NCBI GenBank assembly: GCA_000721375.1
Contig: JOGW01000008.1
Span: 520,360-584,359, forward strand
DNA length: 64,000 nt
Origin: Streptomyces sp. NRRL B-3428
GTDB taxonomy: Bacteria; Actinomycetota; Actinomycetes; Streptomycetales; Streptomycetaceae
Direction: 5' to 3'
In this document: positions 37,495 through 46,034 of the stretch, one piece after another
Layout: each line of letters opens with the position of its first letter
Position numbering within the stretch: the stretch's first letter is position 1
Program-made: the position numbers and the translations under genes
The notes under the pieces: generated by a model
The model's database searches: none
What the model was told of the DNA's origin: nothing
The model's input: only the letters and a program-made list of their open reading frames with translations

Positions 37495-37518
37495 GCGATA
37501 TCCGCCGTTGGATATCGC
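37495..37518 (-). promoter_or_regulatory. Candidate ROK operator, 9-bp-arm inverted repeat
   Basis: GCGATATCC (37495-37503) and GGATATCGC (37510-37518) are perfect arms with a 6-bp centre, 28 bp upstream of the ROK start. An A/T-rich CAGTTTACTAAT follows at about 37521, unusual in this GC context and reminiscent of XylR/NagC-type ROK sites. Likely autoregulatory. Confidence 0.6.
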
Positions 37519-37587
37519 TAGGCAGTTTACTAATCCCCGGGGGTTGCCCGGGGCAATCGCGTCGGCCGATGCGAGGGGAGACTCCTT

Positions 37588-37657
37588 TACGAGATCGGAT
37601 CTACGAGACCGGAGTTACGAGACCGGACATACGAGATCGGACTTACGAGATCGGATA
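37588..37657. repeat. Five perfect-length tandem copies of a 14-bp unit across the GH36 stop codon
   Basis: Unit TACGAGAYCGGANN repeats at 37588, 37602, 37616, 37630 and 37644 with no indels. Positions 1-12 are invariant except one Y (T,C,C,T,T); positions 13-14 differ in every copy (TC, GT, CA, CT, TA). The leftward GH36 stop codon (37643-37645) lies at the junction of copies 4 and 5. Confidence 0.92.
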
Positions 37658-39142
37658 GCGCTGTTGCGCGTCCGGTTGCACGGCCGCCGTGAAGTCGACC
37701 TCGCGTCCGTCGAGCGAGAACCGGTAGCGGCCGAGCCGGCGGACCTCGGGTCGGGCCTGCAAGTAGTCGGTGAGCGACTGGAGTTCGTCGGGGTGCAGCC
37801 AGCCCGGCGGGTCGGAGATCGCGCGGAATCCGCAGATGTCGGCGAGATCGCGCAGCCAGCCCTGCTGATGCTCGGTCAGCAGGTTGAGGCGGCTGCGGAA
37901 GTACACGACGTCCGGGTCGACTTCGAGCAGCGGAGACTGCCACAGGCGGTGGAGTGTGTTGACCACGGCGTTGCGGGCCAGCGCGTCGGAGGGGTCCTGC
38001 GTGGCGTAGTGCTCCCACTGCGGCGCCACGTCCGGGCCGCTGCGGATGCCGTCGAGCAGTCCGAGGGAGGGCAGCAGGGGTGCGCCGCTGCCGAGGAGAT
38101 ATGTGTCGGGTCCTGCCGCCTCGCGGATGATCTCGAGACCGATGCGGTAAGCCTCCTCACGGCCAACACCTTCGGCGCGTACGCCGGGGGCCGCCGCCGC
38201 ACCGATGAAGTCTGCCTTGAGGTAGCCGAACCCCCAGTCCCGGGTGACCCGTTGGATCATCGTGCGGACATGGTCCTGCGCGTCCGGCCTCGTCAGATCC
38301 AGCGCGTAGTAGCCGGTCCCCCAGTTGTGCCCGGTGACGACGGGCTCGCCGTCGGCGCCGCGCAGCAGCAACTCGGGGTGCTCACGGGCGGTTCGGGACT
38401 CGGGCAGCGCGATGAACGGCGCGATCCACAGACCCGCGCGCAGCCCGGCGTCCTTGATCCGGTCGGCCAACGCCCGCATTCCGGCAGGGAACTTGTCGTT
38501 CGCCTCCCAGTCCCCCACCATCCGCTCCCAGCCGTCGTCGACCTGCACGACGTCGAAGGGCAGTCCGCGCAGCGCGGTGATGTCCTTGGTGAGCTGCTCC
38601 TCGGTGATGTTCTCGTAGTACGCGTACCAGCTGCACCACACGTTCCCCGCCCGCTTGGTGCTGCGGCCGAGGCGCTCGCCGAGCTGGGCGACGTAGGCGG
38701 CGAAGACCTCCTCCTCCGTGCCGTACGCGAGGAACCAGGGCGCGCCCTGCGACTCGTACCAGCCGGCGAGCGTGTCCTGGTCGGCGGCCAGGCGCGGGAT
38801 GTCGAGGCCGAGCGCACCCAGCAGCAACGCCCGTCCGTCGGGGCCCTCCAGTGCGGCGAGCGCGGAGGAGTGGTGGCGGGCCGGGTCGTCCCAGACCGTG
38901 TCGTCGGCGGTCAGGCGGCGTTCGGCGCTCTCGATGCGCAGCGGGGCCTCGGAGAGCCTGCGCCAACCGCAGGGACTCCAGGAGTTGTGTCCGTGCCGGT
39001 AGAACCGCGCGTCGCCGAGACCGTGCAGCACGGCTACGCGTCCGGGCGGGAGCAGCACTCCGCCGTCGACGGCCCGGGGTGCGTCGGTGCCTTCGAGTTC
39101 GACGGCGAAGGTGTGTGCGCCGACGTCCAGGAGCTGAGCCAT
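37643..39142 (-). CDS. Alpha-galactosidase, GH36/GH-D clan
   Basis: 499 aa, no signal peptide, so it acts on imported oligosaccharides. An N-terminal beta-sandwich (1-150) precedes a TIM barrel: WCSWYAYYENITEEQL, VVQVDDGWE, GLWIAPFIA, the nucleophile Asp311 in GYLKADFIG and the acid/base Asp371 in GIRSGPDVAP. It retains alpha-galactosides by double displacement. AAGGAG is 7 bp before the ATG. Follows the binding protein gene in the importer operon. The final codons are encoded within a 14-bp tandem repeat, so its C-terminus may vary among strains. Confidence 0.9.
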   Translation of the reverse strand: MAQLLDVGAHTFAVELEGTDAPRAVDGGVLLPPGRVAVLHGLGDARFYRHGHNSWSPCGWRRLSEAPLRIESAERRLTADDTVWDDPARHHSSALAALEGPDGRALLLGALGLDIPRLAADQDTLAGWYESQGAPWFLAYGTEEEVFAAYVAQLGERLGRSTKRAGNVWCSWYAYYENITEEQLTKDITALRGLPFDVVQVDDGWERMVGDWEANDKFPAGMRALADRIKDAGLRAGLWIAPFIALPESRTAREHPELLLRGADGEPVVTGHNWGTGYYALDLTRPDAQDHVRTMIQRVTRDWGFGYLKADFIGAAAAPGVRAEGVGREEAYRIGLEIIREAAGPDTYLLGSGAPLLPSLGLLDGIRSGPDVAPQWEHYATQDPSDALARNAVVNTLHRLWQSPLLEVDPDVVYFRSRLNLLTEHQQGWLRDLADICGFRAISDPPGWLHPDELQSLTDYLQARPEVRRLGRYRFSLDGREVDFTAAVQPDAQQRYPIS

Positions 39143-39170
39143 GGATCTCCTTGCGTGAGTACGAGGGGGT

Positions 39171-39197
39171 GGGGCGGCAGGCAGGTCCTGCCGCCCC
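39171..39197 (-). terminator. Intercistronic hairpin between binding protein and GH36 genes
   Basis: Perfect 11-bp arms GGGGCGGCAGG (39171-39181) and CCTGCCGCCCC (39187-39197), 5-nt loop. Lying inside an operon, it probably attenuates or stabilises the upstream mRNA, keeping binding protein expression above the enzyme's. Confidence 0.7.
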
Positions 39198-39199
39198 GT

Positions 39200-39242
39200 G
39201 CCGTGAAGTCGCTTACGGGAGGTGGGCCGTGAAGTGGCCTAC
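39200..39242. repeat. 17-bp duplicated segment ending at the binding protein stop codon
   Basis: Copies at 39200-39216 and 39226-39242, 15 of 17 identical, both GCCGTGAAGT...TAC; the second includes the complement of the leftward TAG stop (39239-39241). A 9-bp spacer separates them. Confidence 0.75.
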
Positions 39243-40585
39243 TTGAACAGGCCGTTGATCTGGTCGTTGGCCTTCTTCAGGGCCGGCCCCGGCTCCGCCT
39301 GACCGAGGATCACGGACTGCACGGCGTCCTGGACGAGCGGGTTGATCTCGGTGCCGTGCTCGGTGACGGGCAGCAGGAAGGTGCTGTTCTTGTCGGCCGC
39401 CACGTCGGTGAACACATGGACGTCACGCCCGGCGGCCTTGTGCGCGGCGAGCGCGGCCTCGGTGCCGGACTTCTGCGCCGGGAAGACCACGCCCCGCTTG
39501 CCGACCTTGTCCTGGCACTCGGCCGAGCCGAGGTACTTGACCCACTTCCAGGCCTCTTCCTGGTGTTCGGTTCCGGCCCAGATCGCGTCCGAAAGGCCGT
39601 TGATGGAGCTCTTGCGGCCCTCGGGTCCGGACGGCAGCGAGGCGAAGGCGTACTCGCCCTTGATCTTGGGATCGGTGAACGTGGAGATCGTCCACGAACC
39701 GACGATGGTCATGGCGCCCTTGCCCGCGGTGACCAGCTCGGCGTTGGCCACCTCGGACTGCTTGTCGAAGGCGGGCGCGTACCCCTTGTCGATGATGTGC
39801 TGGAACCAGGCGAGGGTCTCGGCGAGTTTGGGGTCGTCGTACTTGTACTGGGTTCCCCAGGGGTTCTTGTCGAGGTAGCCGAAGCCGTTGGACGCGGCCA
39901 GCGGTCCCCAGCCGTTCTGCCCGGTCGAACCGTCCTTCCACTCGGGCAGATAGCCGTAGGTCTTCACGTGCTTTTTGTCGAAGGCGGGGTCGAGCCCGTT
40001 GCGCCCCTTGTTGTCCACGGTGGCCTTGGCGATGACCTGCTCCAGGGTGCCGCCGTCCTGCGGGTTCCAGGTCAGATCGGCGACGTCCGCGGCGGACACG
40101 CCCTGCTTCTTCAGGTGGGCGGCGTCGTAGACGAGCCCCATGGTGTCCCAGTCCTTGGGCAACCCGTACCGCTTGCCGTCCTTGACCCAGACGTCGGCCA
40201 GGCCCGCCTGGTAGCCCGCCAGGTCCACCTTGTCCCGGTCGATCAGCGGCTGGAGGTCGAGGAGCTGGCCGTTGGTCGCGAACTGCGGGTAGTACGTGCT
40301 CTGGTCGGTCCATACGTCCGGGGCCTCACCGGCCGCCAGCTGGGTGGTGAGGTTCTGCCAGTACTGGTTCCACGCGGTCTGCGTGATCTTCACGGTGATG
40401 TCCGGGTTGGCCTTCTGGAAGGCGTCCGCACACTCCTGGTACGCGGGCAGCTGCTTGTCGTCCCACAGCCAGTAGTCGAGCGTGGTCTTGCCTCCGGCGC
40501 TGTCGGAACCCCCGCAGGAGACGAGGCCGGCGGTGGCGGCCAGGCACAGCAGGGCTGCGGCCGCGCGCCGGTGTGTGGATCGCAT
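39239..40585 (-). CDS. Sugar ABC transporter substrate-binding lipoprotein (importer A)
   Basis: 448 aa family 1 binding protein. Lipobox LVSC with Cys24 after a hydrophobic signal (AAAALLCLAATAG). Two-lobed fold motifs TTLDYWLWDDKQ, ADAFQKANPDITVKI, AAGEAPDVWTDQ, YGLPKDWDTMGLVYD and GAMTIVGSWTISTF are visible. It delivers the ligand to the two permeases encoded upstream; the gene order permease-permease-binding protein is the reverse of usual. Being next to an alpha-galactosidase, the ligand is probably an alpha-galactoside such as a melibiose or raffinose-like oligosaccharide or glycan fragment (inference). Confidence 0.9.
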   Translation of the reverse strand: MRSTHRRAAAALLCLAATAGLVSCGGSDSAGGKTTLDYWLWDDKQLPAYQECADAFQKANPDITVKITQTAWNQYWQNLTTQLAAGEAPDVWTDQSTYYPQFATNGQLLDLQPLIDRDKVDLAGYQAGLADVWVKDGKRYGLPKDWDTMGLVYDAAHLKKQGVSAADVADLTWNPQDGGTLEQVIAKATVDNKGRNGLDPAFDKKHVKTYGYLPEWKDGSTGQNGWGPLAASNGFGYLDKNPWGTQYKYDDPKLAETLAWFQHIIDKGYAPAFDKQSEVANAELVTAGKGAMTIVGSWTISTFTDPKIKGEYAFASLPSGPEGRKSSINGLSDAIWAGTEHQEEAWKWVKYLGSAECQDKVGKRGVVFPAQKSGTEAALAAHKAAGRDVHVFTDVAADKNSTFLLPVTEHGTEINPLVQDAVQSVILGQAEPGPALKKANDQINGLFK

Positions 40586-40613
40586 GATGGCGAACCTCTC
40601 TGATGGATTGGGT

Positions 40614-40697
40614 TACGGGAGGAGTGCGTGGGGCGGTACGGAAGTGCGTGGGGGCGTTACGGAAGTGCGTGGGGCTGTACGGGAGTGCGTGGGACTA
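40614..40697. repeat. Four tandem 18-23-bp units spanning the permease stop codon
   Basis: Units at 40614-40636, 40637-40657, 40658-40677 and 40678-40695, each TACGG(G/A)AG...GTGCGTGGG, followed by another TAC that contains the complement of the leftward TAG stop (40695-40697). Length differences lie in the G-run after GTGCGTGGG. Confidence 0.85.
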
Positions 40698-41597
40698 CTT
40701 GATGCCGCTGAAGTTGAGCGACTCCACCAGACGTCGGCCCACGAGGATCAGGAGCAGGAGCACGGGCAGCACCGAGAGGGCCGAGCCGGCCATCAGACCG
40801 GTCCAGTCGGGCTGGGTGTTGGGCGACTGCTGCAGGAAGACGCCGAGAGCGACCGTGAGCACCCGGGTCTCCTCGTCGCGGCCGCTCAGGAGCGGCCAGA
40901 GGTAGTCCTTCCAGGCCCACACCGTGGTCGTCAGGCCGATGGTGATGAGCGGGCCGCGGCTCATCGGCATCACCACACGCCAGAAGACGCCCCAGGGGCC
41001 GACGCCGTCGAGCACCGCGGCCTCCTCCACCTCGCGCGGGATGGAGAGGAAGAACTGCCGCAGGAAGAAGACCGCGAACGGTGTCATCAGGATCGTGGGC
41101 GCGACCATGCCGGCGAAGTTGTTCAGCCAGCCGAGGTCCTTCACCAGGATGAAGTTGGGCAGCAGCGTGAAGATCGGCGGCACCATCAGCGCGGCGATCA
41201 GCACACCGAACACCACGTCACGCCCGGGGAACCTGAGCCGGGCGAAGGCGTATCCGGCCATCGCGCAGAACAGGGTCTGCACCGTCGCGATCAGACCGCT
41301 GTAGACCACGGAGTTGAGCAGGTAGCGCAGGAAGTCCACCTGGGCGCCGGATCCACCGGCGGCCATCGCCTCCTCCTGGCTGGTCAGGCCGAGCACCCGC
41401 AGAAAGTTGATCATCGTGGGGTTGTCGGGCACCAGGTCGCCGGAGTCCGAGTAGAGGTCGGCCGCCGGGGTGAGGGCGGTGCGGACCATCCAGTAGAAGG
41501 GGAAGAGGGTGGCCACGAGGGCGAAGCCGAGCAGTACCCAGGCGGCTATCCGGCCTGGGGACACTCCCTTGCGGGTACGCGTACGGGTGCGGGTCAT
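40695..41597 (-). CDS. Sugar ABC transporter permease, MalG type (importer A)
   Basis: 300 aa, six membrane helices, EAA loop EEAAVLDGVGPWGVFWRV near residue 195. N-terminus has a short TRTRTRTR run encoded by a micro-repeat. GAGGAG stands 8 bp before the ATG; 12 bp separate it from the upstream MalF-type gene, so the pair is co-translated. No ATPase is encoded in the operon. Confidence 0.92.
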   Translation of the reverse strand: MTRTRTRTRKGVSPGRIAAWVLLGFALVATLFPFYWMVRTALTPAADLYSDSGDLVPDNPTMINFLRVLGLTSQEEAMAAGGSGAQVDFLRYLLNSVVYSGLIATVQTLFCAMAGYAFARLRFPGRDVVFGVLIAALMVPPIFTLLPNFILVKDLGWLNNFAGMVAPTILMTPFAVFFLRQFFLSIPREVEEAAVLDGVGPWGVFWRVVMPMSRGPLITIGLTTTVWAWKDYLWPLLSGRDEETRVLTVALGVFLQQSPNTQPDWTGLMAGSALSVLPVLLLLILVGRRLVESLNFSGIK

Positions 41598-41609
41598 GGT
41601 CGCTTCTCC

Positions 41610-42563
41610 TCAGGCCAGATCCGAGCGGGAGGCCCGCAACAGCCGCATCTGGACCGCGGTCAGCACGCCGAGAAGCAGCGCGAGGATCACGGCGACGGCC
41701 GAGGCGTACCCCATGTGGAACTGCGCGAAGGCCTGCTCGTAGATGTAGTAGTAGATGACCCGGGTGACGCCCATCGGTCCGCCCCGGGTGGTCACCGCGA
41801 TCGTGTCGAAGATCTGGAACGAGCCGATCAGCGAGACCACGAGGACCAGCGCGAGCACGGGTCGAAGCAGCGGCAGCGTGATCCGGCTGAACATCCGCCA
41901 CTCGCCGGCCCCGTCCAGGGACGCGCTCTCGTAGAGGTGCTGCGGCACCTGGAGCATCCCGGCGTACAGGAGCAGGGCCGTGTAGCCCGTGTACGCCCAG
42001 GTGTTGATCGCCGCGATGGTCGGCATGGCCAGGCCGGGCGAGTTGAAGAAGCCCACCGTCTCCATGCCGAGGGCATCGAAGACGTGGTTGACGAAGCCCA
42101 GGTTGGCGTCGAGCAGCCAGAGCCAGACGAGGCCGACGGTGACGTTGGGCACCAGCCATGGCACGAGTAGCAAGGCCCTCAGCGCCACCGACCGCGTCAG
42201 CCGGTGCATCAACGTCGCGAGCAGCAGCGCAAGGAGCGTCTGTGAGCCGATGTTCAGGACCACGTAGTAGCCGGTGACCTTCAGCGCGTTCCAGAACTGG
42301 TCGTCGCCGATGAGGTGGTCGTAGTTCTCCAGGCCCGTGAAGGCGGGCGGGGTGAGCATGTTGTAGTCGGTGAGCGAGTAGTAGACGCCGCGGACGGTCG
42401 GATACGCGTAGAAGAGCGCGAAGCCCACCAGCGCCGGGGCCAGGAACAGCCAGGCCGCCTTGCGGTCGTCACGTCGCCTGCGGGGCCGTTTCGGCTCCTT
42501 CGCCGTACCGGTGCGTAGGCCGCTGCCCTTGTGCGGCGGCGCAACTGCCGTGTTGGCGCCCAT
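41610..42563 (-). CDS. Sugar ABC transporter permease, MalF type (importer A)
   Basis: 317 aa. A basic cytoplasmic N-terminus (KEPKRPRRRRDDRK) precedes six helices and the EAA loop YESASLDGAGEWRMFSRI near residue 223. Start at the ATG 42563, preceded by GGAGG. It is the first gene of the leftward operon permease-permease-binding protein-GH36, transcribed from the divergent region shared with the DUF4832 gene. Confidence 0.92.
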   Translation of the reverse strand: MGANTAVAPPHKGSGLRTGTAKEPKRPRRRRDDRKAAWLFLAPALVGFALFYAYPTVRGVYYSLTDYNMLTPPAFTGLENYDHLIGDDQFWNALKVTGYYVVLNIGSQTLLALLLATLMHRLTRSVALRALLLVPWLVPNVTVGLVWLWLLDANLGFVNHVFDALGMETVGFFNSPGLAMPTIAAINTWAYTGYTALLLYAGMLQVPQHLYESASLDGAGEWRMFSRITLPLLRPVLALVLVVSLIGSFQIFDTIAVTTRGGPMGVTRVIYYYIYEQAFAQFHMGYASAVAVILALLLGVLTAVQMRLLRASRSDLA

Positions 42564-42623
42564 GGTTACGCCTCCGAAGAGATCTCGCGCCGCACCTCTT
42601 GTCAGCGTGGCGCCGTGCACACA

Positions 42624-42653
42624 TATTGATGAGCAACAGCGAAACTTTGTCAA
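42624..42653 (-). promoter_or_regulatory. Putative promoter of importer A operon
   Basis: On the minus strand, TTGACA (42653-42648) is followed after 18 bp by TCAATA (42629-42624), within an unusually A/T-rich 35 bp. ATTGA at the -35 end and TCAAT at the -10 end form a spaced inverted pair. It starts about 60 bp upstream of the MalF-type ATG. Confidence 0.5.
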
Positions 42654-42754
42654 TGCTGGCGCATAACCCGGCTCCACTCGCCGCTCACTTCGGAGCACGG
42701 GTCGGAGCCCACGGAAAGATCGACAACTCCCCTCGTTCCCCTGGAGGTTGATCC

Positions 42755-44767
42755 ATGCGTACGTTCCTGCGCAGCCGCGGAAGAAGGCTCACGGCAGCCC
42801 TCTGCGCGACCGCAGCCGCCCTCGCTCTGGCGGCGCTGCCCACCGGCGCCCAGGCGGCGGACCCCGACGCACAGGCGGCCAAGAAGCCACGTGCCGTCAC
42901 GGCGGCAGGGGTACCCACGCGCCCCGCGCCGGGCCCGAGCCCGGACCCCTCGCTCCCCGTCCACGCACTCGCCGCGGGCGACTCGCCCGTGGACAACCCG
43001 CTCAAGGGTTTCGCCCGCTTCTACCAGCCCGGCGGCGACCAGAACGCGGGCTATCCGCACTCCCTGACCTGGGCGTACTTCGGTCTCTCCGAGGTCATGA
43101 ACAGCGCATCGAGCTGCGGGAGTTACGACTGGTCCATCGTGGACAGCGCCCTGCAGGAGATCGGCGAGGAGGGTCACCAGGCGGCGATCCGCTTCTACCT
43201 GGAGTATCCGGGCGGCACCGGAACCCACCCCGCCAACGCCATCCCGCCCTGCTTCGCAGGGAAGGTCGCCAACCGGGACAACGCGTACTGGGGCACGACA
43301 AGCCCGGACTACGACGACCCCGATCTCCTCACCGGGCTCAAGAACTTCATCGCCGCGCTCGGCGCGCGCTACGACGGCGACCCGCGCCTGGGCTACATCC
43401 ACCTGGGCCTGGTCGGCCTGTGGGGTGAGTGGCACACCTGGCCGTACGACACGGACACCGCGGGCGACACGTACCCGAACTACATGCCGACCGACGCACA
43501 CGGCGCCGAGCTGATCAACGCGTACAACACGGCCTTCAAGAAGACCCGGCTCGAAGTCCGCTACCCCGAATCAGCGGGTGGCGCGGCCAACAGCCTGCCG
43601 GCCATCGGCTACCACGACGACTCCTTCTGCTACCGCGAGGGCAGCCCGGCGGCCGGTGTCACGCTGCCCACCTCGATGGGCGGAGCGCCCTGGGCGCAGC
43701 TGCAGAAGGCCGTGGAACAGGGCGTGGAGAACAAGTGGATCACCGCGTCCATGGGGGGTGAGGTGCGCCCCGAGATCCAGACCACGGCGTTCGCCGACTG
43801 GCCCGGTGGATCGGGTGCGGTGGACAACATGAAGGCGTGCATCGAGCTGGAGCACACCACCTGGAAGATCAACGAGCGCAGTGGTGAGTACTCCCCCACC
43901 GATCCGAAGGTGGCCGCCGCGGTCCGGCTCATGGGCTATGACCTCAGCGTCAAGAACGCCTACTTCCACAGCGCCGCACAGGGCTCCACCAAGGTGGGCG
44001 TGCAGATCAGCAACAACGGTGTGGCGCCCTTCTACTACCCGTGGCAGGTCAGCCTCGGGCTCAAGGACGCGTCCGGGAACGTGGTGAAGACGTGGAACAC
44101 CTCCTGGGATCTGCGCAAGGTCATGCCCCTGAAGATCCGCGCGTTCCCCGACTGGAACGTCGGCGCCGACCCCACGTATCTGGACTACGGCCGGCCGCAG
44201 TACTTCGACTCGACCGTCGATCTGTCGTCGGTGGCGACCGGTGACTACCAGCTCGTCATGAAGGTCAAGAACCCGCTGGAGGACGTCAGTTCCGCGGCCA
44301 AGAAGCTGCGGTTCGCGAACGCCGGGCAGAACGCGGACGGCTGGCTCGGCCTCGGTGACATGACCGTGGGCCCGGGCGGGAGCACCGATCCGGTGAGCTA
44401 CGAGGCCGAGGCCCCGGGCAGCACCCTCGCGGGCGGTGCGGTCGTCGCCGACTGCGCCGGCTGCTCCGGCGGCAAGAAGGTGGGCTACCTCGGCAACGGC
44501 GGCACGCTGACCTTCAACGGCATCGACGGCGGCAGCGGCGGGACCCGCACGGTGACCCTGCACTACGCGTCGGCGGTCGCCCGCAGCGCCACCGTGCAGG
44601 CCAACGGCAATACGGCGCAGACGGTCCAGTTCGGTCCGACGGCCGACTGGACGACCACCTCGACGGTGACGCTGCAGCTCAACTTGCAGGCGGGCAGCGG
44701 AAATCGCCTCACCATCGCCAATCCATCCGGCTGGGCTCCCGACCTCGACCGGATCACCGTGGGCTGA
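42755..44767 (+). CDS. Secreted DUF4832 protein with C-terminal carbohydrate-binding module
   Basis: 670 aa. A Sec signal ends at AQA/ADP near residue 35. Residues about 80-420 hold a (beta/alpha)8-like region: NPLKGFARFY, LGYIHLGLVGLWGEWHTWP with acidic residues in beta-strand position, and ITASMGGEVRPEIQ, as in DUF4832 glycoside-hydrolase-like proteins. An Ig-like DUF4832 module lies at 400-530, and a CBM35/CBM6-type domain at about 540-670 (YEAEAPGSTLAGGA, GKKVGYLGNGGTLTFNGIDG). Catalysis is unproven. Divergent from the alpha-galactoside importer, consistent with an extracellular step upstream of it. Ends in a terminator. Confidence 0.82.
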   Translation: MRTFLRSRGRRLTAALCATAAALALAALPTGAQAADPDAQAAKKPRAVTAAGVPTRPAPGPSPDPSLPVHALAAGDSPVDNPLKGFARFYQPGGDQNAGYPHSLTWAYFGLSEVMNSASSCGSYDWSIVDSALQEIGEEGHQAAIRFYLEYPGGTGTHPANAIPPCFAGKVANRDNAYWGTTSPDYDDPDLLTGLKNFIAALGARYDGDPRLGYIHLGLVGLWGEWHTWPYDTDTAGDTYPNYMPTDAHGAELINAYNTAFKKTRLEVRYPESAGGAANSLPAIGYHDDSFCYREGSPAAGVTLPTSMGGAPWAQLQKAVEQGVENKWITASMGGEVRPEIQTTAFADWPGGSGAVDNMKACIELEHTTWKINERSGEYSPTDPKVAAAVRLMGYDLSVKNAYFHSAAQGSTKVGVQISNNGVAPFYYPWQVSLGLKDASGNVVKTWNTSWDLRKVMPLKIRAFPDWNVGADPTYLDYGRPQYFDSTVDLSSVATGDYQLVMKVKNPLEDVSSAAKKLRFANAGQNADGWLGLGDMTVGPGGSTDPVSYEAEAPGSTLAGGAVVADCAGCSGGKKVGYLGNGGTLTFNGIDGGSGGTRTVTLHYASAVARSATVQANGNTAQTVQFGPTADWTTTSTVTLQLNLQAGSGNRLTIANPSGWAPDLDRITVG

Positions 44768-44780
44768 CCCTCACACCTGA

Positions 44781-44812
44781 GCTGCCCCGGACCCCGGCCG
44801 GTCCGGGGCAGC
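44781..44812 (+). terminator. Hairpin after the DUF4832 gene
   Basis: Perfect 13-bp arms GCTGCCCCGGACC (44781-44793) and complement (44800-44812), 6-nt loop, 13 bp after the stop and 34 bp before the next ATG; it may partly terminate or stabilise the first cistron. Confidence 0.75.
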
Positions 44813-44845
44813 CGTACGCCCTCGACGTAGCGAAAGGCACTTCCC

Positions 44846-46033
44846 ATGAACCACCCCGATCTGCGCCTCGGCGTCCTCGGTTACGGCCTGCGGGGCTCGA
44901 TCGCCCGCCTCGCGCACCGCCCCGGCGCCGGCTCGACGGTCGTCGCGCTCGCGGACCACGATCCGGCCGTACGCACCGATGCGGCCTCGGCGTTCCCCGG
45001 TGCGCGGATATCCGCGGACCACCGGCAGGTGCTCGACGACCCGGACGTGGAAGCGGTCCTCGTCCTGACCCCGGACCACACCCATGCCGACCTCGCCATC
45101 GCGGCGCTTCGTGCGGGCAGGCCCGTCTTCGTCGAGAAGCCCCTCGACATCACCGTCGAACGCTGCGACGAGGTCCTGCGGACCGCGTACGAGACCGGCA
45201 CGCGGTTGTACGTGGGGCACAACATGCGGCACATGCCGGTCGTGCGGCTGATGCGCGAGATCATCGAACGCGGTGAGATCGGCGCGGTGAAGACCGTGTG
45301 GGTACGGCACTTCGTGGGGTACGGCGGTGACTGGTACTTCAAGGACTGGCATGCCGAGCGGCAGTACACGACAGGGCTGCTGCTGCAGAAGGCGGCGCAC
45401 GACCTCGACGTACTGCACTGGCTCGCGAACGGCTACGCACGGCAGGTGCAGGCGCTCGGTGACCTCATGGTCTACGGGGATCTGCCGCACCGCCGCGCGC
45501 CCGGTGAGCCCAAGCACGCGGACTGGTACACCGAGGACGGCCACTGGCCGCCGCACACCCAGCGAGGGCTCAACCCGGTGATCGACGTCGAGGATGTGTC
45601 CCTCGTCAATCTGCGCCTGGACAATGGGGTGTTGGCGGCCTACCAGCAGTGCCACTTCACGCCCGACTACTGGCGCAACTACACCGCCATCGGGGATGCG
45701 GGCCGTCTGGAGAACTTCGGCGACGGACCGGGTGCGGTGGTGAAGGTGTGGAACGCGCGGCGTTCCGAGTACCGGGCGGAGGCCGACGCCACTTACTCGG
45801 TGCCCGACGCGGAAGCGGGGGGACACGGCGGGGCGGATCCGCTGCTGGTCGAGGAGTTCATACGGTTCGCGCGCGAGGGCGGGCGCACCGACACCTCACC
45901 GGTCGCCGCGCGGATGGCGGTGGCGGCGGGCGTGCAGGCCACCGAGTCGCTCCGAAACGGCGGCCGCCCCCGCTCCGTACCCGACCTGGATCCGAAACTG
46001 GTCGAGTACTTCGAGCGGGGGCAGCGGCGGTAG
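44846..46033 (+). CDS. Gfo/Idh/MocA family oxidoreductase
   Basis: 395 aa. Rossmann N-terminus LGVLGYGLRGSIARLAH, VLVLTPDHTHADLAIAAL, the catalytic lysine in VFVEKPLDI (EKP motif, about residue 93), then HDLDVLHWL with the conserved Asp/His of the C-terminal alpha/beta domain. The family oxidises or epimerises sugars and cyclitols with NAD(P). In this locus it could process the liberated sugar or an amino sugar derivative; the substrate cannot be read. AAAGG lies 8 bp upstream of the ATG. It meets the GH4 gene tail-to-tail with 1 bp between. Confidence 0.9.
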   Translation: MNHPDLRLGVLGYGLRGSIARLAHRPGAGSTVVALADHDPAVRTDAASAFPGARISADHRQVLDDPDVEAVLVLTPDHTHADLAIAALRAGRPVFVEKPLDITVERCDEVLRTAYETGTRLYVGHNMRHMPVVRLMREIIERGEIGAVKTVWVRHFVGYGGDWYFKDWHAERQYTTGLLLQKAAHDLDVLHWLANGYARQVQALGDLMVYGDLPHRRAPGEPKHADWYTEDGHWPPHTQRGLNPVIDVEDVSLVNLRLDNGVLAAYQQCHFTPDYWRNYTAIGDAGRLENFGDGPGAVVKVWNARRSEYRAEADATYSVPDAEAGGHGGADPLLVEEFIRFAREGGRTDTSPVAARMAVAAGVQATESLRNGGRPRSVPDLDPKLVEYFERGQRR

Positions 46034-46034
46034 G

